NCBI RefSeq assembly: GCF_004358165.1
Contig: NZ_SMTG01000002.1
Span: forward strand, 496,001 to 560,000
Source of the DNA: Luteimonas terrae
Lineage (GTDB): Bacteria > Pseudomonadota > Gammaproteobacteria > Xanthomonadales > Xanthomonadaceae
Length of the DNA: 64,000 bases
Direction: 5' to 3'
Shown: positions 10,678 to 19,181 of the stretch, piece after piece
Numbering within the stretch: the stretch's first letter is position 1
How the letters are laid out: each line of letters starts with the position of its first letter
Translations under genes and position numbers: made by a program
The notes under the pieces: generated by a model
The model's database searches: none
Told to the model about the DNA's origin: nothing
What the model saw: only the letters and a program-made list of their open reading frames with translations

Positions 10678-10755
10678 CTCGGCCGGGTGTTGCGGAGAGC
10701 GGACCATGGATGGTCCGCGGCGGCGAGTCAGTCAGGGATGACTGACCGAGCCGAG
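10678..10755 (+). ncRNA. Candidate structured RNA: twin ANGGAT-loop hairpins (CsrA/RsmA-type or TwoAYGGAY-like)
   Basis: Two perfect 7-bp hairpins carry hexaloops containing GGA. The first is 10699-10718 (GCGGACC, loop ATGGAT, GGTCCGC); the second is 10727-10746 (GTCAGTC, loop AGGGAT, GACTGAC). Eight bases separate them. An outer 6-bp helix, CTCGGC (10678-10683) with GCCGAG (10750-10755), would close the unit as a three-way junction. A-N-GGA presented in a hairpin loop is the established binding signal of CsrA/RsmA. Two hairpins with AYGGAY loops are the hallmark of the predicted TwoAYGGAY motif; the first loop fits exactly and the second has G in place of Y. Strand is chosen from the GGA orientation. 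Confidence 0.55.
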
Positions 10756-10842
10756 GAGCAATCCCGGCCGGGCACTCGCAGCATCCGAAGAAGTCGTCTC
10801 AGTCCGCGAGATAACTCGTTGTGAAGCTGCGCATCGTTAGGC

Positions 10843-10874
10843 TTATCCACAGGTTGTGGCGTCGCGTATCCACA
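10843..10874 (+). promoter_or_regulatory. Two DnaA boxes upstream of dnaB
   Basis: TTATCCACA at 10843-10851 is a perfect DnaA box. GTATCCACA at 10866-10874 differs at one position, in the same orientation, 23 bp further on (about two helical turns). They end 56 bp before the dnaB ATG. DnaA binding here could couple dnaB transcription to initiation state. No AT-rich unwinding region is present, so this is unlikely to be an origin. Confidence 0.6.
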
Positions 10875-10930
10875 GGCGTACGCCCTAGCATTCCAAGCGC
10901 CGTAGTCCGTTCCTCCAGAAGTCCACCGCC

Positions 10931-12352
10931 ATGTCCGCACGCAACGAATTCCGCAACAACGACCGCTTCGACCGCGATCGCGACCGCAGCGATGCGCGCG
11001 TGGAGCAGTTGCGTGTGCCGCCGCAGTCGGTCGAGGCCGAGCAGGCGGTGCTGGGCGGCCTCATGCTGGTGCCCGACGCCTACGACCGCATCGCCGACCT
11101 GCTGGTGCCGGACGATTTCTATCGCCGCGACCACCAGAAGATCTACGCCGCGATCCAGGAGCTGGCCGAGAAGAGCAAGCCCTTCGATGCGGTGACGCTG
11201 GGCGAGTGGTTCGAGTCCAACGGCCTGTCGGAACTCGTCGCCGGCGGCGCCTATCTGGGCGAGCTGGCCAGCACCACGCCCTCGGCGGCCAACATCCGTG
11301 CGTACGCCGAGATCGTGCGCGACAAGGCGATCCTGCGGCAGCTGATCGAAGTGGGCACCGAGATCGTCAATGACGGTTTCCAGCCTGAAGGCCGCGACAG
11401 CAGCGAGATCCTCGCCAAGGCCGAGCAGCAGGTGTTCAAGATCGCCGAGGCCGGTGCGCAGGGGCGCACCGACTTCACGGCGATCAACAAGGCAATGGCC
11501 GACGCCTTCGACGTGCTGCAGACGCGCTTCAACAACGGCGGCGGCGTCACCGGTCTGCCGACCGGCTATACCGAGTTCGACGAGATGACCGCCGGCCTGC
11601 AGCCGACCGACCTGATCATCCTCGCCGCGCGTCCGGCGATGGGCAAGACGACCTTCGCGCTCAACATCGCCGAATACGCGGCGATCAAGACCAAGAAGGC
11701 CGTGGGCGTGTTCTCGATGGAAATGTCGGCCAGCCAGCTCGCGCTGCGCCTGATTTCATCGAACGGTCGCATCAATGCCACGCGCCTGCGCACCGGCCAG
11801 CTGGAGGACGAGGACTGGAGCCGCGTCAGCAGCGCGATCCGCATGCTCAAGGAAACCAAGATCTTCATCGACGACACGCCGGGCCTGGGGCCCGACGTGC
11901 TGCGCGCGAAGTGCCGCCGTCTCAAGCGCGAGCACGATCTGGGCCTGGTGGTCATCGACTACCTGCAGCTGATGAGCGTGCCGGGCAACAGCGAGAACCG
12001 CGCGACCGAGATCTCGGAGATCTCGCGCTCGCTCAAGGGCCTGGCCAAGGAATTGAACGTGCCGGTGATCGCACTGTCGCAGCTCAACCGCTCGCTGGAA
12101 ACGCGTGCCGACAAGCGCCCGGTGATGGCCGACCTGCGCGAATCGGGCGCGATCGAGCAGGACGCCGACATCATCATCTTCATCTACCGTGACGACTACT
12201 ACAACAAGGAGACGTCGCCGGACAAAGGCCTGGCCGAGATCATCATCGGCAAGCAGCGTAGCGGCCCGACCGGCTCGGTGAAGCTGAAGTTCTTCGGCGA
12301 GTACACGCGCTTCGACAATCTCTCGCACGATTCGATCGGCAGCTTCGAGTAA
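10931..12352 (+). CDS. dnaB: Replicative DNA helicase DnaB
   Basis: Hexameric 5'-3' helicase that unwinds DNA at the replication fork and is loaded at the origin by DnaA with a loader. The 473 residues comprise an N-terminal collar domain (VPPQSVEAEQAVLGGLML, from about residue 30) and a RecA-like ATPase domain. Walker A is ARPAMGKTTF (Lys ~239), Walker B-like VVIDYLQLM, and motif H4 SQLNRSLETRADKRP. No intein or insertion is visible. The N-terminus is unusually rich in Arg, Asp and Asn. There is no obvious Shine-Dalgarno before the ATG, and two DnaA boxes lie upstream. Confidence 0.97.
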   Translation: MSARNEFRNNDRFDRDRDRSDARVEQLRVPPQSVEAEQAVLGGLMLVPDAYDRIADLLVPDDFYRRDHQKIYAAIQELAEKSKPFDAVTLGEWFESNGLSELVAGGAYLGELASTTPSAANIRAYAEIVRDKAILRQLIEVGTEIVNDGFQPEGRDSSEILAKAEQQVFKIAEAGAQGRTDFTAINKAMADAFDVLQTRFNNGGGVTGLPTGYTEFDEMTAGLQPTDLIILAARPAMGKTTFALNIAEYAAIKTKKAVGVFSMEMSASQLALRLISSNGRINATRLRTGQLEDEDWSRVSSAIRMLKETKIFIDDTPGLGPDVLRAKCRRLKREHDLGLVVIDYLQLMSVPGNSENRATEISEISRSLKGLAKELNVPVIALSQLNRSLETRADKRPVMADLRESGAIEQDADIIIFIYRDDYYNKETSPDKGLAEIIIGKQRSGPTGSVKLKFFGEYTRFDNLSHDSIGSFE

Positions 12353-12433
12353 CGCTGCGGTTCACCCGCGCGGCCGCGCGCCGCGCGCGGAACGCGCACA
12401 ATAGACGACCGTTCCGTCGCCTGTCCTGCCCGC

Positions 12434-13522
12434 ATGGCCCGTCCGATCACCGCCACCATCCACGCCGACGCGCTGCGCCACAATCTGGCGGCGATGCGCG
12501 CGCGGGCGCCGGGCCGGCGTCTGATGGCGATGGTCAAAGCCGATGGCTATGGCCATGGTCTTGAAACCGTCGCGCGCGGCCTGCGCGAGGCCGATGCCTT
12601 CGGCGTCGCCGCGATCGAGGATGCGGCCCGCATCCGCGCTGTGGGTCTCGAACAGCCGATTCTCGTGCTGTCGGGTTTCGACAATCCCGACGATCTCGAC
12701 CAGCTGCGCGCGCTGCGCGCCGAGGCGATCGTGCACCACGCCGCCCAGCTCGATCTGCTCGAACAGACCGAAGGCGCGCCGATCCGTGTCTGGCTCAAGA
12801 TCGACACCGGCATGCATCGTCTCGGCTTTCCGCCCGAGCAGGTGCGCGAGGCCTATGCGCGCCTGCGCGCGGCGCGCGGCGTCACTGGCGACATCGTGCT
12901 GATGACGCACTTCGCCAGTTCCGACGAGTTCGACGTGCATGCGCGCAATGGCGCGCAGACACCGGCGCAGATGCGCGTGTTCGCCGCCGCGACCGAAGGA
13001 CTCGACGGGCCTCGCTCGCTGTCCAATTCCGCCGCCGTGCTCGGCTGGCCGGATGCCTGTGGCGACTGGATCCGGCCAGGCGGTGCGCTGTACGGCATGT
13101 CGGTCGTCGCCGGGCGCAGCGGCGCCTCGTTCGGCCTGCGGCCGGCGATGACCTTTGAAACGCGCCTGCTCGCGGTGAATCACGTCGGCAAGGGCGAGCG
13201 CATCGGGTATTCGGCCACCTGGGAAGCGCCGGAAGACATGGCGGTCGGCGTGGCCGCGGTCGGTTACGGCGACGGTTATCCGCGCCTCGCGCCCGCCGGC
13301 ACGCCGGTGCTGGTGAACGGCCGCATGGCGGCCGTCGCGGGGCGCGTCTCGATGGATCTGATGACGATCGACCTGCGCGGCCAGACCGACGTGCGCGCCG
13401 GGGATCCGGTGCTGCTCTGGGGCGACGCGCTCCCGGTCGAGACGGTCGCCGATGCGGCCGGCACGATCTCCTACGCGCTGACCTGCGGCATCACCCGGCG
13501 GGTGCGATTCGTCAATGCCTGA
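12434..13522 (+). CDS. alr: Alanine racemase
   Basis: PLP enzyme that interconverts L- and D-alanine for peptidoglycan. The 362-residue length matches the family. The PLP lysine is Lys35 in VKADGYGHG, and the second catalytic base is about Tyr259 in ERIGYSATW. The PLP-phosphate region GVAAVGYGDGYPR and the C-terminal VSMDLMTIDL are also conserved. It lies 81 bp after dnaB in the same direction, an arrangement common in Gammaproteobacteria. It converges with the lipoprotein gene at 13526 with only 3 bp between stops. Confidence 0.96.
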   Translation: MARPITATIHADALRHNLAAMRARAPGRRLMAMVKADGYGHGLETVARGLREADAFGVAAIEDAARIRAVGLEQPILVLSGFDNPDDLDQLRALRAEAIVHHAAQLDLLEQTEGAPIRVWLKIDTGMHRLGFPPEQVREAYARLRAARGVTGDIVLMTHFASSDEFDVHARNGAQTPAQMRVFAAATEGLDGPRSLSNSAAVLGWPDACGDWIRPGGALYGMSVVAGRSGASFGLRPAMTFETRLLAVNHVGKGERIGYSATWEAPEDMAVGVAAVGYGDGYPRLAPAGTPVLVNGRMAAVAGRVSMDLMTIDLRGQTDVRAGDPVLLWGDALPVETVADAAGTISYALTCGITRRVRFVNA

Positions 13523-13525
13523 GCG

Positions 13526-13981
13526 TCAGGGCTGCACGTGGCGCAGGCGCACCTGCCCGACGTGCACGTCCAGCGCGCCGTCGCCGATGCTGACCGGTAC
13601 GCGCGTGTCGGTGAGGAAGCGCACGCTGCCGTCTGGCGCCGACACCGAGGCATGCAATCCGAACTGGCCGCCCGGGCGCAGCTTCGCGCGCGGCACGTCG
13701 ATCGCGAATTCGTAGGGACCGGCGCCGACCGTCGTGACCTGTTCGGCGAGTACGGCGCGCTGCGTGTCGGCCAACTGGTTGTCGAGAATCTGCACCCGCA
13801 ACTGCGAGCCCTCGGGCATCAGGATCTTCTCGAAGTACAGCGCTTCGCCCTGGATGCGCACGGTGGCGGTGGATTCCTGCATCGGGGTGTCTCCGGTCGT
13901 GGGCGGCGAGGACTGGCAGGCAGCCAGCGACAGAGCGGCGCACAGGGGCAGGGCGGCGAGGTGGCGCAGGGCACGTGGCAT
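13526..13981 (-). CDS. YbaY-family lipoprotein
   Basis: Starting at ATG 13981, the 151-residue protein has a signal peptide ending in a lipobox (SLAAC), a short Pro/Thr linker, and one beta-rich YbaY/YscW-type domain (ATVRIQGEALYFEKILMPEG; GPYEFAIDVPRAKLRPG; LTDTRVPVSIGDG). The family contains outer-membrane lipoproteins and secretin-pilot-like proteins, mostly without a defined role. An upstream in-frame start would add 20 residues lacking signal-peptide character. It lies downstream of the exonuclease gene at 14038, in the same direction. Confidence 0.75.
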   Translation of the reverse strand: MPRALRHLAALPLCAALSLAACQSSPPTTGDTPMQESTATVRIQGEALYFEKILMPEGSQLRVQILDNQLADTQRAVLAEQVTTVGAGPYEFAIDVPRAKLRPGGQFGLHASVSAPDGSVRFLTDTRVPVSIGDGALDVHVGQVRLRHVQP

Positions 13982-14037
13982 GGCGGGAACTCCGGAGGCG
14001 ACGGGCCGAGCATGCGCCCGACCACGGGAATGGTGGA

Positions 14038-14874
14038 TCAATGTCCGTTCGGACGCAGCACCACCAGCGTGCCGAAGTGGTCGGAGGGCCAGGTCCCGTC
14101 CGCACCGGGCGTGTCCAGCACGACACGCGCCTCGACCAGGTCGAACCGGCCGGCCTCGGCAAATACGTGGTCGATGCGGCGGCGCACCTCGAAGAAATGC
14201 GGATTGAGCGTGGTCACGCCGCGGGCATCCGCGTCGGGGTGCAGCGCCCCGTACACGTCGACGAAGCCGTCCAGCGCATCGAGTTCCGGCGCACTGGCCG
14301 GTGCATTGAAGTCACCCAGGACGAGCGCAGGTGCGCCGTCGTCGTGGCGGCCCATGAAGGTCCGCCCGTCCTGCAGCTGGCGACGGCGCAGCGCTTCGCC
14401 CTCGGGCGTGTGGTGCAGGTGGGTGAAATAGACGTCGATCGGGTGACCCGCGAACTGCAGGCGCGCGTGCCCCATCGTGCGCGAGTCCGCGCGGGGCTCG
14501 AGCGCCGTCCAGTCGCGCGACTGCACCGGCAAGCGGGTCAGCAGCGCATTGCCGTAGCGGTGCGCCTGGCCTTCCGGATCGGTGGAGACGAACTGCACCG
14601 GGTAGCCGAGCGCGTCGCCAATGGTCTGCGCCTGGTTCGGCAGACCGTCGAACTGCAGCACCTCCTGCAGTGCGATGACGTCGGCATCGAGCGCGCGCAG
14701 CTGTTCGATGATCAGCGGCAGGCGCTTCGGCCACTCGGCCTTGTCGTGATAGATGTTCAGCGTGACGACCCGCAGGTCGGACGGGCCGGCCGTGGTCGCG
14801 ACATCGGGACGCGTGTGCGGCGCGCTGCACGCAGCGAGCACGAAGGTGAGCAGGGCGGTCAGCAGGTGCTTCAT
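14038..14874 (-). CDS. Endonuclease/exonuclease/phosphatase (EEP) family lipoprotein
   Basis: A 278-residue exported hydrolase of the EEP superfamily (nucleases, sphingomyelinases and inositol phosphatases). The signal peptide ends in lipobox LAAC. The catalytic signatures are all present in order: TLNIYH, ADVIALQEV (metal-binding Glu), GDFNAPA, and the C-terminal WPSDHFGTLVV with the catalytic His. The substrate cannot be inferred. Its ATG overlaps the stop of the M14 peptidase gene by 4 bp (14871-14874), so the two are co-translated. Confidence 0.85.
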   Translation of the reverse strand: MKHLLTALLTFVLAACSAPHTRPDVATTAGPSDLRVVTLNIYHDKAEWPKRLPLIIEQLRALDADVIALQEVLQFDGLPNQAQTIGDALGYPVQFVSTDPEGQAHRYGNALLTRLPVQSRDWTALEPRADSRTMGHARLQFAGHPIDVYFTHLHHTPEGEALRRRQLQDGRTFMGRHDDGAPALVLGDFNAPASAPELDALDGFVDVYGALHPDADARGVTTLNPHFFEVRRRIDHVFAEAGRFDLVEARVVLDTPGADGTWPSDHFGTLVVLRPNGH

Positions 14875-16658
14875 GGCGCAGCGTCTCCGGTCGGAACAGT
14901 GTCGGTACGCAACACAGGGTAGAGGTTGTAGCGCGCGTCCCAGGCGCTGTGGCGGCGATAGAAGAAGTCCAGGCGCGCGTCGGCACTCGCGGCGAACGCC
15001 GCGTCGTCGCGCAGCTTCGCCTCGAACTCGGCGCGGAGCGCGGGATCGGTCGCCAGCATCTCGCGCGCGACCTGTTCGGCCACGTAGTCCTCCATGTATT
15101 CCTTGCGCTCGAAGTGGGTGTTGAAGCGGCCCCATGCGGCGAGTGCATCGGGCGCCTGCGGTTCGAGCAGGGCGGCGACGAGGCGGGCTTTCGGCTGGGC
15201 GATCGGCACGAACAGGGCGCCGGCGCCGATATCGTGCGGTTCGCGCACCCAGGCGCCCTGCAGATCGAGGCGCTGATGGCCTTCGACGGAGGTTGCGCCC
15301 GGGCTCGCCTGCGTCGCGCGGAACGCGTCGGTCGTGACATTTTTCTGCGGCTTCGTCAGGGTCCGGAAGGCGATGCCGTGTTGTGCCAGCTTCTCTCCCA
15401 CCCACGCGGCATGCGCGGCGGGGACCAGATAGCCGCCGCGCGGCAGCGTGACCTCCAGCGACGGTTGCAGCGTGTCGCGCATCGGCACCCGCCACAGCTG
15501 CGGCGTGCGCTCGTCGTAGCGGGTCATCAGCTGCCCCGATATCTCCGACGGTGTGCGCGTGTACGCGTAGCCGCGGAAGTCGACGGTGTGGCTGGCATCG
15601 GTCGCCTTCCACGCGAGCGGTGCGCGTGTGCCGCCGAGCGCCGCGGCGCGGGCATCCGCCTCGCGTGCGACCCGCATCCAGTCGCGGCCATGCCGGGCGA
15701 TCTGCTCGACCACCGACACCACCGTGCTGCGGGTGATGCGCACGCGCACCGGGTATTCCTTCCACGAGTGCGTTTCGACCAGCATGGCGATGCGGTTGCG
15801 CAGCAGGAAATAGCCGGTCGAGAAACGCGGCGGCGAGACGCCGTCCTCGAAACCCGAGGCCGGATTGTCGTGTTCGACGAAGGACGGGTAGTAGGGCAGC
15901 GGCAGCGAGCCCTGCGCGGCGAGATCGGCCATCACCGCGTCGCGGAACGTGCGCCCGACTTCGCGCAGCGCGGCATCGCCGGCATGCACCGGTTCGACCT
16001 GGATCGAGATGTCGTGCTCGAACTGCGCGCCATTGGTGGCGTGCAGATCGACGTAGGCGATCGGATCCCAGGCCTCGACCAGCGCCAGCATCGCCTGCAT
16101 CTCCGGCGCATCGGCCTTGGCGTAGTCGCGGTTGAGGTTGAGGTTCTGCGCGGTGGTGCGCCAGCCCATCTCGCGCGGCCCGCGCTGGTTGGGGCGGTTC
16201 CAGGCGCCGAAACGCTCGTGGCCGTCGACGCTGAACACCGGTACGAACACCAGCACGACATCCTCGAGCGCGCCCGGCGCCGCCGTGCCGTCGAGCAGCT
16301 CGCGCAGGGCGAGGAAGCCCGCGTCCTTGCCGTCGATCTCGCCGGCGTGGATGCCGCCCTGGACCAGCACCACCGGCACGCCGGCCTTGCGGGCCGCCGC
16401 GGGGTCGAGCGCGCCGCTGCGGCTGGCGATCAGCGCCTGCATCGGCCGGCCTTCGGGCGATGTGCCGAAGCGAATGCAGCGCACGGCATCCGGGTGCAGG
16501 CGGGCGAAGGTGTCGCACAGCGCGATCACCTCGTCGTAGCGGCCAGTCTCGACGAAACCGCTGCGCTCGGCGACGGTCATGCGGGGATCGTCGGATGCCC
16601 AGGCCGCGGTGGCGGACAGCAGCAGGGCGAGGGCGAACGGAAGGCGGGCAGGCGACAT
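14871..16658 (-). CDS. M14-family zinc carboxypeptidase, exported
   Basis: A 595-residue metallopeptidase with a signal peptide (LALLLSATAAWA) and an M14 catalytic domain (~residues 30-330). The zinc ligands are in GGIHAGEIDGKD (His and Glu) and VDLHATNG (His); the catalytic Glu is likely in LVETHSWKEY. Related Xanthomonadaceae proteins are large secreted M14 enzymes with a C-terminal extension, as here. The start at 16658 was chosen because the signal peptide begins there; the frame is open for another 163 codons upstream without coding character. It is divergent from the POT peptide transporter at 16839. Confidence 0.87.
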   Translation of the reverse strand: MSPARLPFALALLLSATAAWASDDPRMTVAERSGFVETGRYDEVIALCDTFARLHPDAVRCIRFGTSPEGRPMQALIASRSGALDPAAARKAGVPVVLVQGGIHAGEIDGKDAGFLALRELLDGTAAPGALEDVVLVFVPVFSVDGHERFGAWNRPNQRGPREMGWRTTAQNLNLNRDYAKADAPEMQAMLALVEAWDPIAYVDLHATNGAQFEHDISIQVEPVHAGDAALREVGRTFRDAVMADLAAQGSLPLPYYPSFVEHDNPASGFEDGVSPPRFSTGYFLLRNRIAMLVETHSWKEYPVRVRITRSTVVSVVEQIARHGRDWMRVAREADARAAALGGTRAPLAWKATDASHTVDFRGYAYTRTPSEISGQLMTRYDERTPQLWRVPMRDTLQPSLEVTLPRGGYLVPAAHAAWVGEKLAQHGIAFRTLTKPQKNVTTDAFRATQASPGATSVEGHQRLDLQGAWVREPHDIGAGALFVPIAQPKARLVAALLEPQAPDALAAWGRFNTHFERKEYMEDYVAEQVAREMLATDPALRAEFEAKLRDDAAFAASADARLDFFYRRHSAWDARYNLYPVLRTDTVPTGDAAP

Positions 16659-16838
16659 GGCAGGGTCCGGGCGGGCAGTCGCCCATGATGCCGCGCGGCA
16701 CCAGCCCGCCCAAGGCATCCCGTCGCAGTGGCGGGGCCAGCGCCCGGCACTTGCCGCACCGGCCGGCCGCGTGCCAGGCGCGGCCCCCGGCGCCGGATCG
16801 GGTAGGCTGTGCGACCTTTCCGAACGCCTGCGCCGCCG

Positions 16839-18461
16839 ATGACGACGACTGCCCAGACCGGCAACGGGCCGATGCCCCGCCAGATCTCCTACATCATCGG
16901 CAACGAGGCGTGCGAGCGCTTCAGCTTTTACGGCATGCGCAACATCCTGGTGCCGTTCCTGATCAGCTCCATCCTGCTCGGCTATCTGCCAAGCGAGGGC
17001 GACCGGGAAGCGCAGGCCAAGGACATCTTCCACATGTTCGTGATCGGCGTGTACTTCTTCCCGTTGCTGGGCGGATGGCTGGCCGACCGGTTCTTCGGCA
17101 AGTACCACACGATCCTTTGGTTCTCGCTGATCTACTGCGCCGGTCATGCGTGCCTGGCGATGTTCGAGAACAACGCCAACGGCTTCTACACCGGCCTGTT
17201 CCTGATCGCGCTCGGCTCGGGCGGCATCAAGCCGCTGGTGGTCTCGTTCTGCGGCGACCAGTTCGACCAGACCAACAAGTCCAAGGCCAAGGTGGTCTTC
17301 GACGCGTTCTACTGGATCATCAACTTCGGCTCCTTCTTCGCATCGCTGCTGGCCCCGCGCCTGCTCGACAGTTACGGCCCGGCAGTGGCATTCGGCGTGC
17401 CGGGCGTGCTGATGTTCATCGCGACGTTCGTGTTCTGGCTCGGGCGCAAGCAGTACACCAACGTGCCGCCGTCACGCCGCGATCCGCACGGATTCTCCGA
17501 GGTGGTCAAGACCGCGCTGCGCGCGCACAGCGCAGGCCGGATGCGGCTGGGCCTGCTGGTCGCGATGACCGGCGTGACGACGGCGGTGGTGATGCTGCTG
17601 CTGTGGGCGCTGTCGGCGACGGTGGGGCTGTCGTGGTGGCCGACCGACTTCGGCTTCGTCATCACCGCCTGTCTTGCGCTCGGGGTGATCATCGCGCTGG
17701 GCGGCTGGGGCGCATCGATGCAGATCGAACGCGCGCGCGGCCTGCATCCCGATGCGGCGGTCGACGGCGTGCGCGCCGTGCTGCGCATCCTGATCGTCTT
17801 CGCGCTGGTCACGCCGTTCTGGTCGCTGTTCGACCAGAAGGCCTCGACCTGGATCATCCAGGGCCGCGAGATGGTCGTCCCGCACGCCGCATGGTGGTGG
17901 CCGAGCTGGCTGATCGACAACCCGGCGCAGATGCAGGCGCTCAATCCGCTGCTGGTGATGCTGCTGATCCCGTTCAACAACCTGATGCTGTATCCGGCGC
18001 TGCGCCGCATGGGCTTCGAGCCGACCGCATTGCGCCGCATGGGCTGGGGCATCGCGATCTCGGGCACCTCGTGGATCGTCGCCGGCGGTCTGCAGATCTG
18101 GCTCGACGGCGGGCAGGAAGTCTCGCTGGCCTGGCAGTCGCTGCCGTACCTGCTGCTGACCTTCGGCGAAGTGCTGGTGTCGGCGACGGCGCTCGAGTTC
18201 GCCTACAGCCAGGCGCCGCAGGCGATGAAGGGCGTGATCATGGCGTTCTGGTACCTCACCAGCACCTTCGGCAGCCTGTGGGTGCTGCTGACCAACGCCG
18301 GCGTGCGCAACGAGGCGGTGACTTCCTACATCGCATCCACCGGGCTGAGCGAGAACGCGTTTCTGATGTTCTTCTTCGCCGGCTTCGCCTTCGTCGCCGC
18401 GCTGGCGTTCGGCCTGTACGCGCGCCGCTACCCGATGCAGGACCACTACCGCGTCGCGTGA
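16839..18461 (+). CDS. POT-family proton-dependent oligopeptide transporter
   Basis: Inner-membrane symporter that takes up di- and tripeptides with protons. The 540 residues contain the PTR2 signatures: NEACERFSFYGMRNIL (helix 1 ExxER-type motif), GVYFFPLLGGWLADRFFGKY and FYWIINFGSFFASLLAP. Helix count is consistent with 12-14. The start is ATG 16839; an in-frame GTG ten codons earlier is less likely. Placement next to a secreted carboxypeptidase suggests peptide scavenging, with the peptidase and importer reading outward from one intergenic region. A TAGGCT near 16802 may be its -10. Confidence 0.92.
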   Translation: MTTTAQTGNGPMPRQISYIIGNEACERFSFYGMRNILVPFLISSILLGYLPSEGDREAQAKDIFHMFVIGVYFFPLLGGWLADRFFGKYHTILWFSLIYCAGHACLAMFENNANGFYTGLFLIALGSGGIKPLVVSFCGDQFDQTNKSKAKVVFDAFYWIINFGSFFASLLAPRLLDSYGPAVAFGVPGVLMFIATFVFWLGRKQYTNVPPSRRDPHGFSEVVKTALRAHSAGRMRLGLLVAMTGVTTAVVMLLLWALSATVGLSWWPTDFGFVITACLALGVIIALGGWGASMQIERARGLHPDAAVDGVRAVLRILIVFALVTPFWSLFDQKASTWIIQGREMVVPHAAWWWPSWLIDNPAQMQALNPLLVMLLIPFNNLMLYPALRRMGFEPTALRRMGWGIAISGTSWIVAGGLQIWLDGGQEVSLAWQSLPYLLLTFGEVLVSATALEFAYSQAPQAMKGVIMAFWYLTSTFGSLWVLLTNAGVRNEAVTSYIASTGLSENAFLMFFFAGFAFVAALAFGLYARRYPMQDHYRVA

Positions 18462-18476
18462 CGCGGGAGCACACCC

Positions 18477-19091
18477 ATGAATTTCGGTCCCGTGACCCTG
18501 TTCCTGATCGCGATCACCGTGCTGGTGTCGTGGCAGGCCTTCGAGAAGCCGAAGCTGGCCGGCCGCCTGATCCTGTGGCCGCCGGCGATCGATCGCCACA
18601 AGCAGTACGACCGGTTGATCGGTCACGGCTTCATCCACGCCGACTGGCAGCACCTGATCTTCAACATGATCACGCTGTTCTTCTTCGGCGCCGGCATCGA
18701 GCGCGCGTTCGCACCGTACATCGGGCCGGTCGGCTTTCTGCTCTTCTATCTTTCGGCGATCCTGGTCGCGATCCTGCCGACCTATCTGCGGCATCGGCAC
18801 GATCCGCACTACCGGAGCCTCGGCGCATCGGGCGCGGTATCGGCAGTGCTGTTCGCCTCGATCCTGATCAATCCCTGGCAGCTGCTGCTGGTGTTGTTCA
18901 TTCCGATGCCGGCGATCGTGTTCGGCGTCTGCTACATCGGCTACAGCATCTGGATGGACCGGCGCGGTGGCGACAACATCAACCACAGCGCGCATCTGTG
19001 GGGCGCCGGTTACGGCATGCTCTTCACCGTGATGATGGAACCGCGCGTCATCGGCGCGTTCCTGCAACGCCTCACCTCGCCGTCCTTCTGA
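18477..19091 (+). CDS. Rhomboid-family intramembrane serine protease
   Basis: A 204-residue polytopic membrane protein with six predicted helices. The catalytic serine is Ser118 in SLGASGAVSA and the His is His172 in NINHSAHLWGAGYG. The HGFIHADWQHLIFNM loop at ~50-64 matches the rhomboid WR/HxxxHxN region and provides the oxyanion-side residues. Substrates of bacterial rhomboids are mostly unknown. It follows the peptide transporter by 15 bp and is probably in its operon. Confidence 0.9.
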   Translation: MNFGPVTLFLIAITVLVSWQAFEKPKLAGRLILWPPAIDRHKQYDRLIGHGFIHADWQHLIFNMITLFFFGAGIERAFAPYIGPVGFLLFYLSAILVAILPTYLRHRHDPHYRSLGASGAVSAVLFASILINPWQLLLVLFIPMPAIVFGVCYIGYSIWMDRRGGDNINHSAHLWGAGYGMLFTVMMEPRVIGAFLQRLTSPSF

Positions 19092-19181
19092 CGCAGTCGC
19101 GTCGTCTCGCGGGCGCACCGCTCACCGCATCTGCATCGCGTGCATGTTAGTTCTCGGGGCACATCCACAAGGAGTGCTTTC

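Noticed and set aside
10178-10824. Overlapping open frames (159-202 codons) in the rplI-dnaB gap.
   Set aside because: They start inside or just after the ribosomal terminator, lack ribosome-binding sites, and run through repeats and hairpins. Treated as non-coding structure.
10843-10874. A second replication origin at the DnaA boxes.
   Set aside because: Only two boxes, no AT-rich unwinding element, and none of the usual neighbours (dnaA, dnaN, parAB) in the window.
18759-19091. Possible inactive rhomboid (iRhom-like).
   Set aside because: Both the GASG serine and the catalytic His region are present, so it should be active.
16460-19150. An 896-codon plus-strand frame overlapping the POT and rhomboid genes.
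   Set aside because: The overlapping frames encode clear transporter and rhomboid motifs, and this frame does not.
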